Shown: one piece after another, positions 54,207 through 62,882 of the stretch
How the letters are laid out: each line of letters starts with the position of its first letter
Position numbering within the stretch: the first letter of the stretch is position 1
Source: Spirochaetaceae bacterium
GTDB taxonomy: Bacteria; Spirochaetota; Spirochaetia; Treponematales; Treponemataceae
Direction: 5' to 3'
NCBI GenBank assembly: GCA_017618015.1
Contig: JAFZVC010000039.1
Location: 1 to 64,000 of the forward strand
Length of the DNA stretch: 64,000 bases
Translations under genes and position numbers: made by a program
The notes under the pieces: generated by a model
What the model saw: only the letters and a program-made list of their open reading frames with translations
The model's database searches: none
Told to the model about the DNA's origin: nothing

Positions 54207-54332
54207 AAGCCCGCACAAAATCCGCACAAATATCAGCTGTATACGGATTTCACTCGATTGACTGACGCTGACACCTGTCTGAAAATTAACCTGAGCATCT
54301 ATGAATCTGCATCTAAAAAATAAGGGAGAACT

Positions 54333-55487
54333 ATGGAAAAGTATAAAGAAAGAAGCTACAGGAACGTTTTCAAAGAGATTGGAAAAAGCGATGAAGCCAT
54401 AAACAAAAAGATAGAAGAGGCTTTCGACATTTTTTTCTATGATGAGAAAGAGCGTATCTACCACGATGCGGGCGAAGATATGGGATACCTTGAGGACACC
54501 GGTAACAACGATGCCAGAACGGAAGGAATGTCCTACGGCATGATGATGTGCGTACAGCTCGACAAAAAGGAAGAGTTCGACCGCATTTGGAAATGGGCAA
54601 AGACTTACATGTACATGGAAACAGGCGAGCATGAAGGATATTTCGCCTGGTCATGCAAAACCGACGGCACAAGGAATGCGAACAGCCCAGCTCCGGACGG
54701 CGAGGAATTTTTTGCGATGGCTCTGTTCTTCGCTTCCCACAGATGGGGCGACGGAGAAGGAATCTTTGAGTACAGCCGCGAAGCAAAACAGATTCTTAGG
54801 GCGTGCCTTCACAAAGGCGAGAACGGTAGACCGGGAGCCGCCATGTGGAGCAAGGAAAACGCACAGATACTTTTCGTGCCGGGAAGCGACTTCACCGATC
54901 CGTCATATCATCTTCCACATTTCTACGAGCTTTTCGCGCTTTGGGCAGACGAAGAGGACAGACCTTTCTGGAAAAAAGCCGCCGTCGCAAGCCGCGAATA
55001 CCTTGTGAAAGCATGCCATAAGGAAACAGGACTCAACCCCGAGTACGCAAACTTCGACGGCTCGCCCATGACAAAGGATTTTCCGTGGGGAAACTTCGGC
55101 AACTTCTTCAGTGACGCATACCGCACAGCCGCGAATATCGGACTTGATGCGGAATGGTGGAACGACGACAGGGGTCAGTTCAACGTTCCTATAAGGATGA
55201 TGCGCTTTTTCGGAACAGACTTGGAAGCCGTCCGCTGTGAATACAAAATAGACGGAACGCCGCTTCAAAGACCGGTACTTCATCCGCTGGGGCTTCTTTC
55301 TACAATGGCTCAGAGCGCGCTGGCTATACCGTACAGCACCGAAAAAGGAAGCGACTTTGAGACAGCCACAAAATGGGTTGAATGGTTTTGGAACCAGCCA
55401 CTCAGAAAAGGCGTAAGACGCTACTACGACAACTGCCTTTACTTATTCGCGCTCCTCGCACTTTCTGGCAGATATAGAATCTGGTAA
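54333..55487 (+). CDS. GH8 reducing-end xylose-releasing exo-oligoxylanase (Rex type)
   Basis: Protein of 384 residues without a signal peptide, so cytoplasmic. GH8 marks are NNDARTEGMSYGMMM (general acid Glu), YFAWSCKTDGTRNANSPAPDGEEFFAMALFFASHRWG (presumed base Asp region, followed by the family core), and the C-terminal YYDNCLYLFALLALSG. The closest group by pattern is Rex (EC 3.2.1.156), which trims xylose from the reducing end of xylo-oligosaccharides. The next gene, 17 bp away, is a GH120-type xylosidase, so the two form an intracellular xylo-oligosaccharide unit. Confidence 0.8.
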   Translation: MEKYKERSYRNVFKEIGKSDEAINKKIEEAFDIFFYDEKERIYHDAGEDMGYLEDTGNNDARTEGMSYGMMMCVQLDKKEEFDRIWKWAKTYMYMETGEHEGYFAWSCKTDGTRNANSPAPDGEEFFAMALFFASHRWGDGEGIFEYSREAKQILRACLHKGENGRPGAAMWSKENAQILFVPGSDFTDPSYHLPHFYELFALWADEEDRPFWKKAAVASREYLVKACHKETGLNPEYANFDGSPMTKDFPWGNFGNFFSDAYRTAANIGLDAEWWNDDRGQFNVPIRMMRFFGTDLEAVRCEYKIDGTPLQRPVLHPLGLLSTMAQSALAIPYSTEKGSDFETATKWVEWFWNQPLRKGVRRYYDNCLYLFALLALSGRYRIW

Positions 55488-55504
55488 AAACGGAGGATAC
55501 TTAG

Positions 55505-57565
55505 ATGATTTATTACGTTAACGCAAAAGCAAAGAAAAAGGGAAACGGTTCAAAAGGCTATCCGTTCAAGACTATAAACGAAGCGGCATCCGTTGCACAG
55601 GCGGGAGACGAGGTTATCGTAAAACCTGGAATCTACCGTGAGAAAGTTATCCCGCGCTTCGGCGGAACAGAGGAAAAAAGGATTACATACAGGTCCGAAA
55701 AGCCGCTTGGAGCTGTTATTACCGGTTCAGAGGTGCTCAAAGGCTGGAAAAATTTCAAGGGCGACGTATGGACAGCCAAAGTGGACAACGGCATTTTCGG
55801 CGGCTACAACCCCTACACCACTTTCGTATGCGGCGACTGGTATTTTGCCCCGACAGTCCGCCACACAGGTTCTGTCGTGCTTAACGGACTTATGATGTAC
55901 GAAACGACATCGCTCGAAGAATGCATTGAGGGCAAAGCCGATCCATGCGCATGGAACCAAAAAGAATCTGAGTACAAGTGGTACTGCGAGCAGGAAGGAG
56001 AAGCTCCTATCCCCCAATACAACGACTGCGGCGAAAAATCAGAGTACGTAGTAAACGCACAGACAAAAGATATAAAAACAGGAAGATTCACTGTTTTCTA
56101 CTGCAACTTCAAGGGCTTAGACCCGAACAAGCAGGAAGTTGAGATTCTTGCCCGCAGAAACTGCTTTATGCCAGAAGAAAACGGGCTGAACTACATCACG
56201 GTGGACGGTTTCAAAATCTGCAACGGAGCCACGACATGGGCACCGCCAGCCTCATATCAGGATGGTCTAATAGGTCCACACTGGAGCAAGGGATGGATTT
56301 TTGAAAACCTTGAAGTGTGCAACAGCCGTTGCTGCGGAATCTCGCTCGGAAAATACCGCGATGAAGAAAACGACATGTACTTCTACACAAAGCATCTTAA
56401 AAGCCCCACTCAAATGGAGCGCGATGCAGTCTGCCGCGGGCAGTACCACGGCTGGGTAAAAGAAAAAGTCGGCTCACACATGGTACGGCGCTGCCACATC
56501 CACCACTGCGAGCAGACAGGCATTGTAGGACGCATGGGCGCGGTTTTCTCCACAATCGAGGACTGCCACATCCATCACATCTGTAACTCACAGCAGCTTG
56601 GCGGTGCAGAGACTGCCGGTATCAAGCTCCACGCCGGAATTGACGTTTTGATTCAGAGAAACCACATACACGACTCAATCATCGGTGTTTGGCTTGACTG
56701 GGAAGCACAGGGCGCAAGAATCACACAGAACCTGATGTACAACAACGCGCGTCCAGAAGGACTTGAACCGGCACAAGGCGCGATGTTCTCTGCCGATGTA
56801 TTTATCGAAGTTGGTCATGGTCCAACGATCATCGACAACAACATGCTCCTTTCAAAAGTCTCAATCACTATTCCAAGCGAAGGTATCGCCGTCGTACACA
56901 ACCTTGTTTTAGGCTCCTTCAGTCTTATAAACTCCGGCGTGGACAGCATCGTAAACGACCAGAGGGAACCGCGCTACACGCCTTACCACATCCGGCATCG
57001 CACCGAAGTCGCCGGTTTTATGACAATTCTGCACGGTGACGACAGAATCTACAACAACATCTTTGTGCAGAACTGCGCCGTAAAGGACAAAGAAAGGACA
57101 GCTCAATCCACAGACTACGAAGTTGTAGGAACATCCCCATTCGATATTTTCCCGACATACGATGAATGGATCGCGAACTTTATGATGGGAAAAGAACCAG
57201 ACATGGGCGCGCTTGCGAAATATCATTTCGGGCACCTGCCTGTATGGGTCGGCGGAAACGCTTACTTCAACGGAGCAACCGTTTGCAAGCACGAAAAGGA
57301 TATGCTCGTCGGAAAAGGCAAGGTTAAAATCAGCCTGAAAGACGGAGTTCTTAAGAACAACCTTTCACAGTTCTTGGGCGACTACACGACAGGCGTAATC
57401 TCCACGGATGTTTTGGGATATGCTTTCGAGCCTGAACAGAGGTTCGAGAACCGGGATGAAAGCGACATCATCTTTAATGAGGATTACTTCGGCAACCACA
57501 GAGGAACGCACGTCATCCCTGGTCCGTTCGCAGAGCTGAAAGACGAGATAGAAGTTCTACAGTAA
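55505..57565 (+). CDS. GH120-like beta-xylosidase (right-handed beta-helix)
   Basis: Protein of 686 residues without a signal peptide. It starts VNAKAKKKGNGSKGYPFKTINEAA, a parallel beta-helix opening. WAPPASYQDGLIGPHWSKGW, GSHMVRRCHIHHCEQTGIVG, GIKLHAGIDV and HIHDSIIGVWLDWEAQG match the GH120 type. In this family the nucleophile Asp lies in WLDWEAQG and the acid/base Glu in VFIEVGHGP, both present here. The C-terminal part has NNIFVQNC and PVWVGGNAYFNGA. Follows the GH8 gene closely, with AGGA before the start. Its end overlaps azlD convergently by 9 bp. Confidence 0.8.
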   Translation: MIYYVNAKAKKKGNGSKGYPFKTINEAASVAQAGDEVIVKPGIYREKVIPRFGGTEEKRITYRSEKPLGAVITGSEVLKGWKNFKGDVWTAKVDNGIFGGYNPYTTFVCGDWYFAPTVRHTGSVVLNGLMMYETTSLEECIEGKADPCAWNQKESEYKWYCEQEGEAPIPQYNDCGEKSEYVVNAQTKDIKTGRFTVFYCNFKGLDPNKQEVEILARRNCFMPEENGLNYITVDGFKICNGATTWAPPASYQDGLIGPHWSKGWIFENLEVCNSRCCGISLGKYRDEENDMYFYTKHLKSPTQMERDAVCRGQYHGWVKEKVGSHMVRRCHIHHCEQTGIVGRMGAVFSTIEDCHIHHICNSQQLGGAETAGIKLHAGIDVLIQRNHIHDSIIGVWLDWEAQGARITQNLMYNNARPEGLEPAQGAMFSADVFIEVGHGPTIIDNNMLLSKVSITIPSEGIAVVHNLVLGSFSLINSGVDSIVNDQREPRYTPYHIRHRTEVAGFMTILHGDDRIYNNIFVQNCAVKDKERTAQSTDYEVVGTSPFDIFPTYDEWIANFMMGKEPDMGALAKYHFGHLPVWVGGNAYFNGATVCKHEKDMLVGKGKVKISLKDGVLKNNLSQFLGDYTTGVISTDVLGYAFEPEQRFENRDESDIIFNEDYFGNHRGTHVIPGPFAELKDEIEVLQ

Positions 57566-57898
57566 ATTCACGATCAACACATAACAGACAGTACCGGAAA
57601 GGATGCTGAGGATTGAGTTTTTCTTCCATCTGTGAACAAGGACTATCAGCAAAATCGAGATTATCTCTGGGATTCCATGACTCGTGATAAAACTTGAGCT
57701 TTCCGTTTTCCCAAGAAAATCCACAGATTTAAGGCAATAGACGACGAGCATTCCCATAATCGCGAACGGCAGGGCTTTTCCAAGGTACATGATAAAGTCG
57801 GGAGTTTTTTTGTCGCTGCGGAAAATCAGGAACGGCAGGAACCTGAGCAAAGCCGTAACCACAGCCATGATGATTATCTCTATCAGTGTCCTAGACAT
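57557..57898 (-). CDS. azlD: AzlD-family branched-chain amino acid exporter small subunit
   Basis: Protein of 113 residues from the ATG at 57898, which overlaps the azlC stop by 8 bp with GGAGG 7 nt before it. Three to four membrane helices; ALLRFLPFLIF and LGKALPFAIMGMLVVYCL are family-typical. Forms the transporter with AzlC, exporting branched-chain amino acids in studied cases. Confidence 0.8.
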   Translation of the reverse strand: MSRTLIEIIIMAVVTALLRFLPFLIFRSDKKTPDFIMYLGKALPFAIMGMLVVYCLKSVDFLGKTESSSFITSHGIPEIISILLIVLVHRWKKNSILSILSGTVCYVLIVNLL

Positions 57899-58610
57899 CG
57901 CCAGCCTCCGAATCAGCAACATTTGCACCCTTCTTTTTTTGCACGAGCTTGTAGACGGAAAGAACCACGAAAATCAAGATCATCGCGGGAATCAAAAAAT
58001 TATCAGCACCAAAGATAAAAAGGCAAAGAACAGATGCAAGAACGCCAGTTATCGCATAAAAATGAGTGTCGGAGTGAATCCACTGGTCGCAGAAGACAGT
58101 CACAAAAAGCGCGGTAAGCGCGAAATCAATCCCGACGATGTTAAAAGGAAGAAGCTCACCAAGGGCTGAACCGATTACGCTTCCAAGAATCCACCAGCAG
58201 TGATCGAAAAGAGAGACGAAAAAATAATAATCATACTCATGTTTTTGGTCACCTTTGTAGCCATTGCAAACAAGGGAATAAGTCTCATCGGTCAGGGTAA
58301 AAATCAGATAAGGCTTACGAGCACCGGCTTTTTTGTATCTATCGAGCATGGAGATTCCGTAAAAAATGTGGCGGGCGTTCACCATAACCGTAGTAAGCGC
58401 GACAGTCAGCAGAGACACTGCTCCTCCGCTAATAAGGTCAACGGCGACGAATTGCATGGAACCAGCAAAAATAAAGACACTCATACAAAGAACCCAGGGC
58501 AGTCCGAACCCCTTTGAGTTCATAAGCAATCCGAAAGCTATACCGAGAAAGACGTAACCGGCGAGCACCGGCACCGTCGATATAAAAGCATTCTTAATTG
58601 TCTGTTTCAT
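57891..58610 (-). CDS. azlC: AzlC-family branched-chain amino acid exporter large subunit
   Basis: Protein of 239 residues, mostly membrane-embedded, with GIAFGLLMNSKGFG, FAGSMQFVAVDLISGG, VNARHIFYGISML and TDETYSLVC, all typical of AzlC. Start taken as the ATG at 58610; an in-frame TTG at 58625 would add five residues. No good ribosome site is visible for either. Confidence 0.85.
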   Translation of the reverse strand: MKQTIKNAFISTVPVLAGYVFLGIAFGLLMNSKGFGLPWVLCMSVFIFAGSMQFVAVDLISGGAVSLLTVALTTVMVNARHIFYGISMLDRYKKAGARKPYLIFTLTDETYSLVCNGYKGDQKHEYDYYFFVSLFDHCWWILGSVIGSALGELLPFNIVGIDFALTALFVTVFCDQWIHSDTHFYAITGVLASVLCLFIFGADNFLIPAMILIFVVLSVYKLVQKKKGANVADSEAGDV

Positions 58611-58683
58611 AAAAGTTAATGCCAAGCATATTTATAATCGTAACTCTCCCGCGCGAAAGCCGCAGCCACTTAGTGGCTACCGC

Positions 58684-59232
58684 TCAGTTCAGCTCCAGCC
58701 GCATAAGGATAAGCTCCTGAAACCCTGATATTCTGGAACGGAATCCCTTTGGATTTCTGCCGTACTCAACAAACCCGACACTCTTGTACAGCGAAATCGC
58801 GTTTGTGTTGTCTCCTATGACATCAAGTTCCATTTGCGCATACCCAGCTTTTCTTGCACATTCGATGCAAGCTTCCGTAAGCGCACGGCCAATTCCGAGC
58901 CGCCAGTAGTTTTTATCCACACTAACACCGAATTCCGCACGATGATTCAGTTTAAATTGCCTTCCCATGCACCCTATTCCCGCCAGTCCGACAACTTTTC
59001 CGTCAATCTCCGCAAGAATCTCTATTTCATCAAAGCTTTCTGTTTTATTCTTAAGGAATTCCGACTCTGATTCAACTGTCTTTGTGTTTTCATCGGGATA
59101 TGACAACAGAAAATCCGTCTGCTCGTGCGTCAAAAGGAAGTTTTCAAGGACAGCCGCACCATCTTTTTCTGTCGCGTTTCTAAGGCAACATTCCCTGCCG
59201 TCTTTCAGCACTATTTTCTTGTGGTATTTCAT
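58684..59232 (-). CDS. GNAT-family N-acetyltransferase
   Basis: Protein of 182 residues with the GNAT core. A strand VGLAGIGCMGRQFKLNHRAEFGVSV precedes the acetyl-CoA loop WRLGIGRALTEACIECARKAG; LDVIGDNTNAISLYKSVGFVEYGR completes the domain. Substrate unknown. Between this gene and azlC is a perfect 15-bp palindrome AGCCACTTAGTGGCT (near 58667-58681), a possible terminator stem. Confidence 0.8.
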   Translation of the reverse strand: MKYHKKIVLKDGRECCLRNATEKDGAAVLENFLLTHEQTDFLLSYPDENTKTVESESEFLKNKTESFDEIEILAEIDGKVVGLAGIGCMGRQFKLNHRAEFGVSVDKNYWRLGIGRALTEACIECARKAGYAQMELDVIGDNTNAISLYKSVGFVEYGRNPKGFRSRISGFQELILMRLELN

Positions 59233-59379
59233 TTTGCAAAACTCTCCTAAAGTGGTGCGGATAAACTTACTATTTCTTAATTATGACAATTTACACCCGC
59301 AAACGCAAGCGGGCGCGGCTGTAAAAAACGGCGGACGCGGCACAGGAAAACGCAACCGCACAAATCCGCGAAAACGCTC

Positions 59380-59458
59380 TTCACACACTTTTGCAAAAGT
59401 GATATATTAAATCAGTCAATGGCGACACTATTCTTAGAAATGGTGTCGCTTTTTTTTT
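59380..59458 (+). promoter_or_regulatory. carB C-half promoter and terminator leader
   Basis: TTCACA (59380-59385), 17 bp, TATATT (59403-59408). Then a stem GCGACACTA (59422-59430) / TGGTGTCGC (59441-59449) with nine T (59450-59458). The sequence from AGTGATATATT through the T-run is nearly the same as at 49435-49495, so the leader was duplicated with the split of carB. 59233-59379 holds a hairpin CCCGC/GCGGG and no gene. Confidence 0.75.
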
Positions 59459-59482
59459 GCGCTTTAGGTTTGTGAGGTTGAT

Positions 59483-61363
59483 ATGGCAGATATAACGACA
59501 GATGGGGTTTTTAAGGGGCGAAGCCCCTTAGGAGAAGGGGTGTCGGAAGACCGCGGCAGCGGGCTGAAGACAGGGGAAAACTTTCCCCTTCCATCCGCAA
59601 CAGGCGCGAATACGCGAAGTTCCGATCGAGACTTTCCCCTTCCAAACACAAAATCTAAAGGCACAATAATCGTTCTTGGCTCCGGTCCCATCCGAATCGG
59701 GCAGGGAATCGAGTTCGACTACGCCAGCGTCCAGTGCGTGCGCGCGCTCAAAAAGATGGGCTACGAGGTCGCGATAATCAACAACAACCCAGAGACAGTC
59801 TCCACCGACTTTGACACGGCGGACAGGCTTTACTTCGAACCACTGACAGGCGAGGACGTGATGAACGTCATCCGCACCGAAAAACCGCTTGGCGTTGTGG
59901 CGGCATTCGGCGGTCAGACAGCCATAAACCTTACGAAATACCTTGATAAGCACGGCGTTCCTATTTTGGGAACCTCGGCAGATTCCATTGACCTTGCCGA
60001 AGACCGCGAGCGATTCGAAGAGCTTTGCGACAAGCTTGGCATAAAGCGCCCAAAAGGCGTAACAGTTTTCACCGAGGCAGAGGCGCTTGAGGCGGCAGCA
60101 CGCATAACCTACCCTGTTCTGCTGCGCCCAAGCTACGTACTTGGCGGACAGAACATGATAATTGCGAACACTCCCGCCGACGTAAAAGAATACATGGCGA
60201 TCATTCTGCGCCAGAAAATAGAGAATCCGGTTCTTATAGACAAATACATGGAAGGCGTTGAGCTTGAGGTTGACGGCATTTGCGACGGCGAGGACGTTCT
60301 GCTCCCCGGAATCATGCAGCACATTGAGCGGACCGGCATCCATTCGGGCGACTCGATAGCCGTTTATCCAAGCTGGTCAATAAGCGACGCGCTCAAAGAG
60401 AAAATCGTGCGCCAGTCCACCGACCTTGCGCTCGCACTCGGAACGAAAGGACTTGTGAACATCCAGTATCTGATTTACGCAGCCCCGGGTTCACAGCCGG
60501 ATTTGTACATTATCGAGGCGAATCCGCGCTCAAGCCGCACCGTGCCTTATCTGAGCAAGGTAACCGGCATCCCGATGGTCGAGCTTGCGACCCGCGCCAT
60601 GATGGGCGAAAAAGTCCGCGACATGGGGTTCGGCACCGGCCTTTACCGCACTCCGAACTATTTTGCGGTCAAAGTTCCTGTTTTCAGCTTTGAAAAACTT
60701 ATGGACGTTGACACCGCGCTCGGACCGGAAATGAAATCGACCGGCGAGGTTCTTGGAATAGCGCCGACGCGCGAGGAAGCTCTTTTCAAGGGGATGATTG
60801 CGGCTGGCGTAAAGATGATTCACCCGAAGAAACGGGACACAGAGGGGGCAGACGCCCCCTGCGCTCCAAACGCCGCTGAAGCGCCGTTTTCCGCGACCCC
60901 CTCTGCGGGGGCCACCCCCGCAACGCCCCCGGAAACACGAAGTTTAATGCGCACTCCCGAAAGCCCGGACGGCATTTTGTTCAGCGTCAAAAAAATGGAT
61001 TTGCCGGAGTTGCCCGCGCTCGCCCGCCGCTTTTATGACCTGGGCTTTACGCTTTACGGCACGAGCGGCAACGCTGACACCATTGAGCGGAGCGGACTTC
61101 CTGTAATTCATGTCGCCAAAGTTCACGAAAACCACAACGACAACATAATAACGCTTCTCGACTCAGGAAAAATCGCGTACGTAATATCGACCTCGGCAAA
61201 GGGTCGTGATCCGGATTCGGAGAGCGTAAAGTTCCGCCGTCATGCGGTCGAGCGCGACATAGAGTGCCTTACCGCGCTGGACACGGCGACTGCGCTTGCG
61301 GAATGCTTGGCGAGCGGGCTTACCGAAGACGATATAAGCCTTGTGGACATCACGAAGATATAG
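59483..61363 (+). CDS. carB: Carbamoyl-phosphate synthase large subunit, C-terminal half
   Basis: Protein of 626 residues. The first 55-60 residues (ADITTDGVFKGRSPLGEG...) are coded by hairpin copy D. Then begins the second CarB half: TIIVLGSGPIRIGQGIEFDY, NNNPETVSTDFDTADRLYFEPL, AAFGGQTAINLTKYL, LRPSYVLGGQNMIIA, GICDGEDVLLPGI and IEANPRSSRTVPYLSKVTG, the carbamate-phosphorylating domain. A Pro/Ala-rich insert (copy E) separates it from the C-terminal MGS regulatory domain (LARRFYDLGFTLYGTSGNADTIERSG, VIHVAKVHENHNDNI), where UMP/IMP or ornithine usually bind. GAGG precedes the ATG. Together with 49613 this should make one functional large subunit. Confidence 0.95.
   Translation: MADITTDGVFKGRSPLGEGVSEDRGSGLKTGENFPLPSATGANTRSSDRDFPLPNTKSKGTIIVLGSGPIRIGQGIEFDYASVQCVRALKKMGYEVAIINNNPETVSTDFDTADRLYFEPLTGEDVMNVIRTEKPLGVVAAFGGQTAINLTKYLDKHGVPILGTSADSIDLAEDRERFEELCDKLGIKRPKGVTVFTEAEALEAAARITYPVLLRPSYVLGGQNMIIANTPADVKEYMAIILRQKIENPVLIDKYMEGVELEVDGICDGEDVLLPGIMQHIERTGIHSGDSIAVYPSWSISDALKEKIVRQSTDLALALGTKGLVNIQYLIYAAPGSQPDLYIIEANPRSSRTVPYLSKVTGIPMVELATRAMMGEKVRDMGFGTGLYRTPNYFAVKVPVFSFEKLMDVDTALGPEMKSTGEVLGIAPTREEALFKGMIAAGVKMIHPKKRDTEGADAPCAPNAAEAPFSATPSAGATPATPPETRSLMRTPESPDGILFSVKKMDLPELPALARRFYDLGFTLYGTSGNADTIERSGLPVIHVAKVHENHNDNIITLLDSGKIAYVISTSAKGRDPDSESVKFRRHAVERDIECLTALDTATALAECLASGLTEDDISLVDITKI
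59504..59643 (+). repeat. GC-rich hairpin element, copy D (N terminus of carB C-half)
   Basis: Core 59504-59592: GGGGTTTTTAAGGGGC, AAGCCCC, GAAGGGG, middle arm and GGGGAAAACTTTCCCC. A second partial closing unit, GAGACTTTCCCCTTCC, extends to about 59643. It is a more diverged version with four-G runs in place of five-G runs. Confidence 0.6.
60844..60930 (-). repeat. GC-rich hairpin element, copy E (in frame inside carB C-half)
   Basis: 87 bp, opposite in orientation to copy C and nearly identical to it when reversed. The closing hairpin reads GGGGGC...GCCCCC on the minus strand, where copy C has GGGGGA...TCCCCC. That is a paired change which keeps the stem. Confidence 0.75.
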
Positions 61364-61443
61364 ATGAACGCGTTTTTTCGCGATTTTCCGACATCATCGC
61401 GTTTTCCCGCGCGCGCATTATTCCATAACATGCGCAAATCCGC

Positions 61444-61449
61444 TATAAT
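61444..61449 (+). promoter_or_regulatory. -10 box of purB (leaderless type)
   Basis: TATAAT followed by 7 nt and the purB ATG; a weak TTCCAT 17 bp upstream may be the -35. There is no ribosome site in the gap, so the mRNA probably begins at or next to the start codon. Confidence 0.6.
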
Positions 61450-61456
61450 ACCCGCT

Positions 61457-62878
61457 ATGGAAACACGTAACATTTTTGAGAACCTTTCTTGTATAGACCA
61501 CAGATACTCTTTGTCAGAGGCAGACGCATTCGCTGGCCTTTCAAAGTATATCTCGGAAGAGGCTTCAGTCCGCTCATGCGCGCGCTGCGAGGCAGCCCTT
61601 GTAAAAGCTCATCTTAAACTGCGCGGAAAACTTACAGACAGCGTTGCAGCCGAGCTTGATAAAGTCGCGGAGAACATCGATCCGCAGGAAGTTTACGCTG
61701 AAGAAGAGAAAACAAAGCACAACATCCGTGCTCTTGTAAACGTCATGAAAACAAAGGTCAATTCAGAAATCGGCCCGCTTATCCATCTTGGCGCTACTTC
61801 AGTCGATATCCTTGATACTGCCCTTTCTTGCCGTATGCGCGACGTTACGAAAAATGTCGTGCTTCCAGAGCTTAAAAAACTTGAGAATTACCTTTGCGAC
61901 ATCGCAGAGCGCGAATGCGACACACCGCAGGTCGGACGCACGCACGGACAGCATGCCGTTCCGATAACGTTCGGCTGGTCAATCGCAGAGTTCGTATCAC
62001 GCCTTGGAAAATCGATTCTCCGCATTGAGGAGCTTTCGAAGCAGCTCGTCGGAAAGCTTGCCGGTCCTGTCGGTTCATACAACGGTCCTTCGATGATTGT
62101 AAAAGACCCGGAAGAACTTGAGCGCGTCTACACAGACTTTTTGGGACTCGCGCCGTCAGAATACTCCAACCAGCTCGTTGAGCCTGAATACGTTCTTCGC
62201 CTGCTTTTGGAAATGAACGTCGCGTTCGGTATAATCGCGAACCTTGCGGACGACCTTCGCAACTTACAGCGTTCAGAAATCGGCGAAGTTTTCGAGTATT
62301 TCTCCGCAACGCAGGTAGGCTCCTCAACGATGCCTCAGAAACGCAACCCTTGGAACAGCGAGCACGTTAAATCGCTGTGGAAAGCAATGTGTCCGCGCGT
62401 CATGACGTTCTACATGGACCAAATTTCAGAGCATCAGCGCGACCTTACGAACAGCGCAAGCCAGCGTTTTATCGCAGATTACGTGAGCGGCTTTACAATG
62501 GCAGTTGCACGCATGAACAGCGTCGTAAAAGGCTTGCAGGCAGATAAAGAAGGCATGGCGCGCAACCTTGAGAATGCGGGCGGAAAAGTTCGCGGCGGTG
62601 TTCTCGCTGAGCCGGCATACATTCTGCTTGGAGAAGCGGGATACAACGACGGTCACGAAGTTATCCGCAAAATCACGCTTGAAGCCGAGCAGACAGGAAA
62701 AACGTTCTTTGAAGTGCTTAAAACACACGAAAAAGAATACGCCGATATCACGGCTCAACTCGAAAAGCTTGGAGTTGCGAACCCTGCGCAGTTCTTTGAA
62801 CATCCGTCGAACTACTGCGGTCTGGCAGCGGTTAAGTCAAAACGTCTCGCACAGAAATACCGCGAACTGATGAAATAA
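61457..62878 (+). CDS. purB: Adenylosuccinate lyase
   Basis: Protein of 473 residues from the ATG at 61457; the frame is open 31 codons further up but that part holds the promoter. Family marks are TKHNIRALVNVMK, HLGATSVDILDTA, QVGRTHGQHAVPITFG (catalytic His), and the signature SSTMPQKRNPWNSE with the flexible catalytic loop. It acts twice in purine synthesis (SAICAR and adenylosuccinate). Lying after carB links nucleotide genes. Confidence 0.9.
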   Translation: METRNIFENLSCIDHRYSLSEADAFAGLSKYISEEASVRSCARCEAALVKAHLKLRGKLTDSVAAELDKVAENIDPQEVYAEEEKTKHNIRALVNVMKTKVNSEIGPLIHLGATSVDILDTALSCRMRDVTKNVVLPELKKLENYLCDIAERECDTPQVGRTHGQHAVPITFGWSIAEFVSRLGKSILRIEELSKQLVGKLAGPVGSYNGPSMIVKDPEELERVYTDFLGLAPSEYSNQLVEPEYVLRLLLEMNVAFGIIANLADDLRNLQRSEIGEVFEYFSATQVGSSTMPQKRNPWNSEHVKSLWKAMCPRVMTFYMDQISEHQRDLTNSASQRFIADYVSGFTMAVARMNSVVKGLQADKEGMARNLENAGGKVRGGVLAEPAYILLGEAGYNDGHEVIRKITLEAEQTGKTFFEVLKTHEKEYADITAQLEKLGVANPAQFFEHPSNYCGLAAVKSKRLAQKYRELMK

Positions 62879-62882
62879 AATC

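Noticed and set aside
58626-58683. Palindrome AGCCACTTAGTGGCT considered as a tRNA arm or attachment site.
   Set aside because: No surrounding tRNA cloverleaf or integrase; best seen as a terminator stem.
59528-60343. A 271-codon frame antisense to the carB C half.
   Set aside because: Opposite to conserved CarB motifs; shadow of codon bias in a GC-rich gene.
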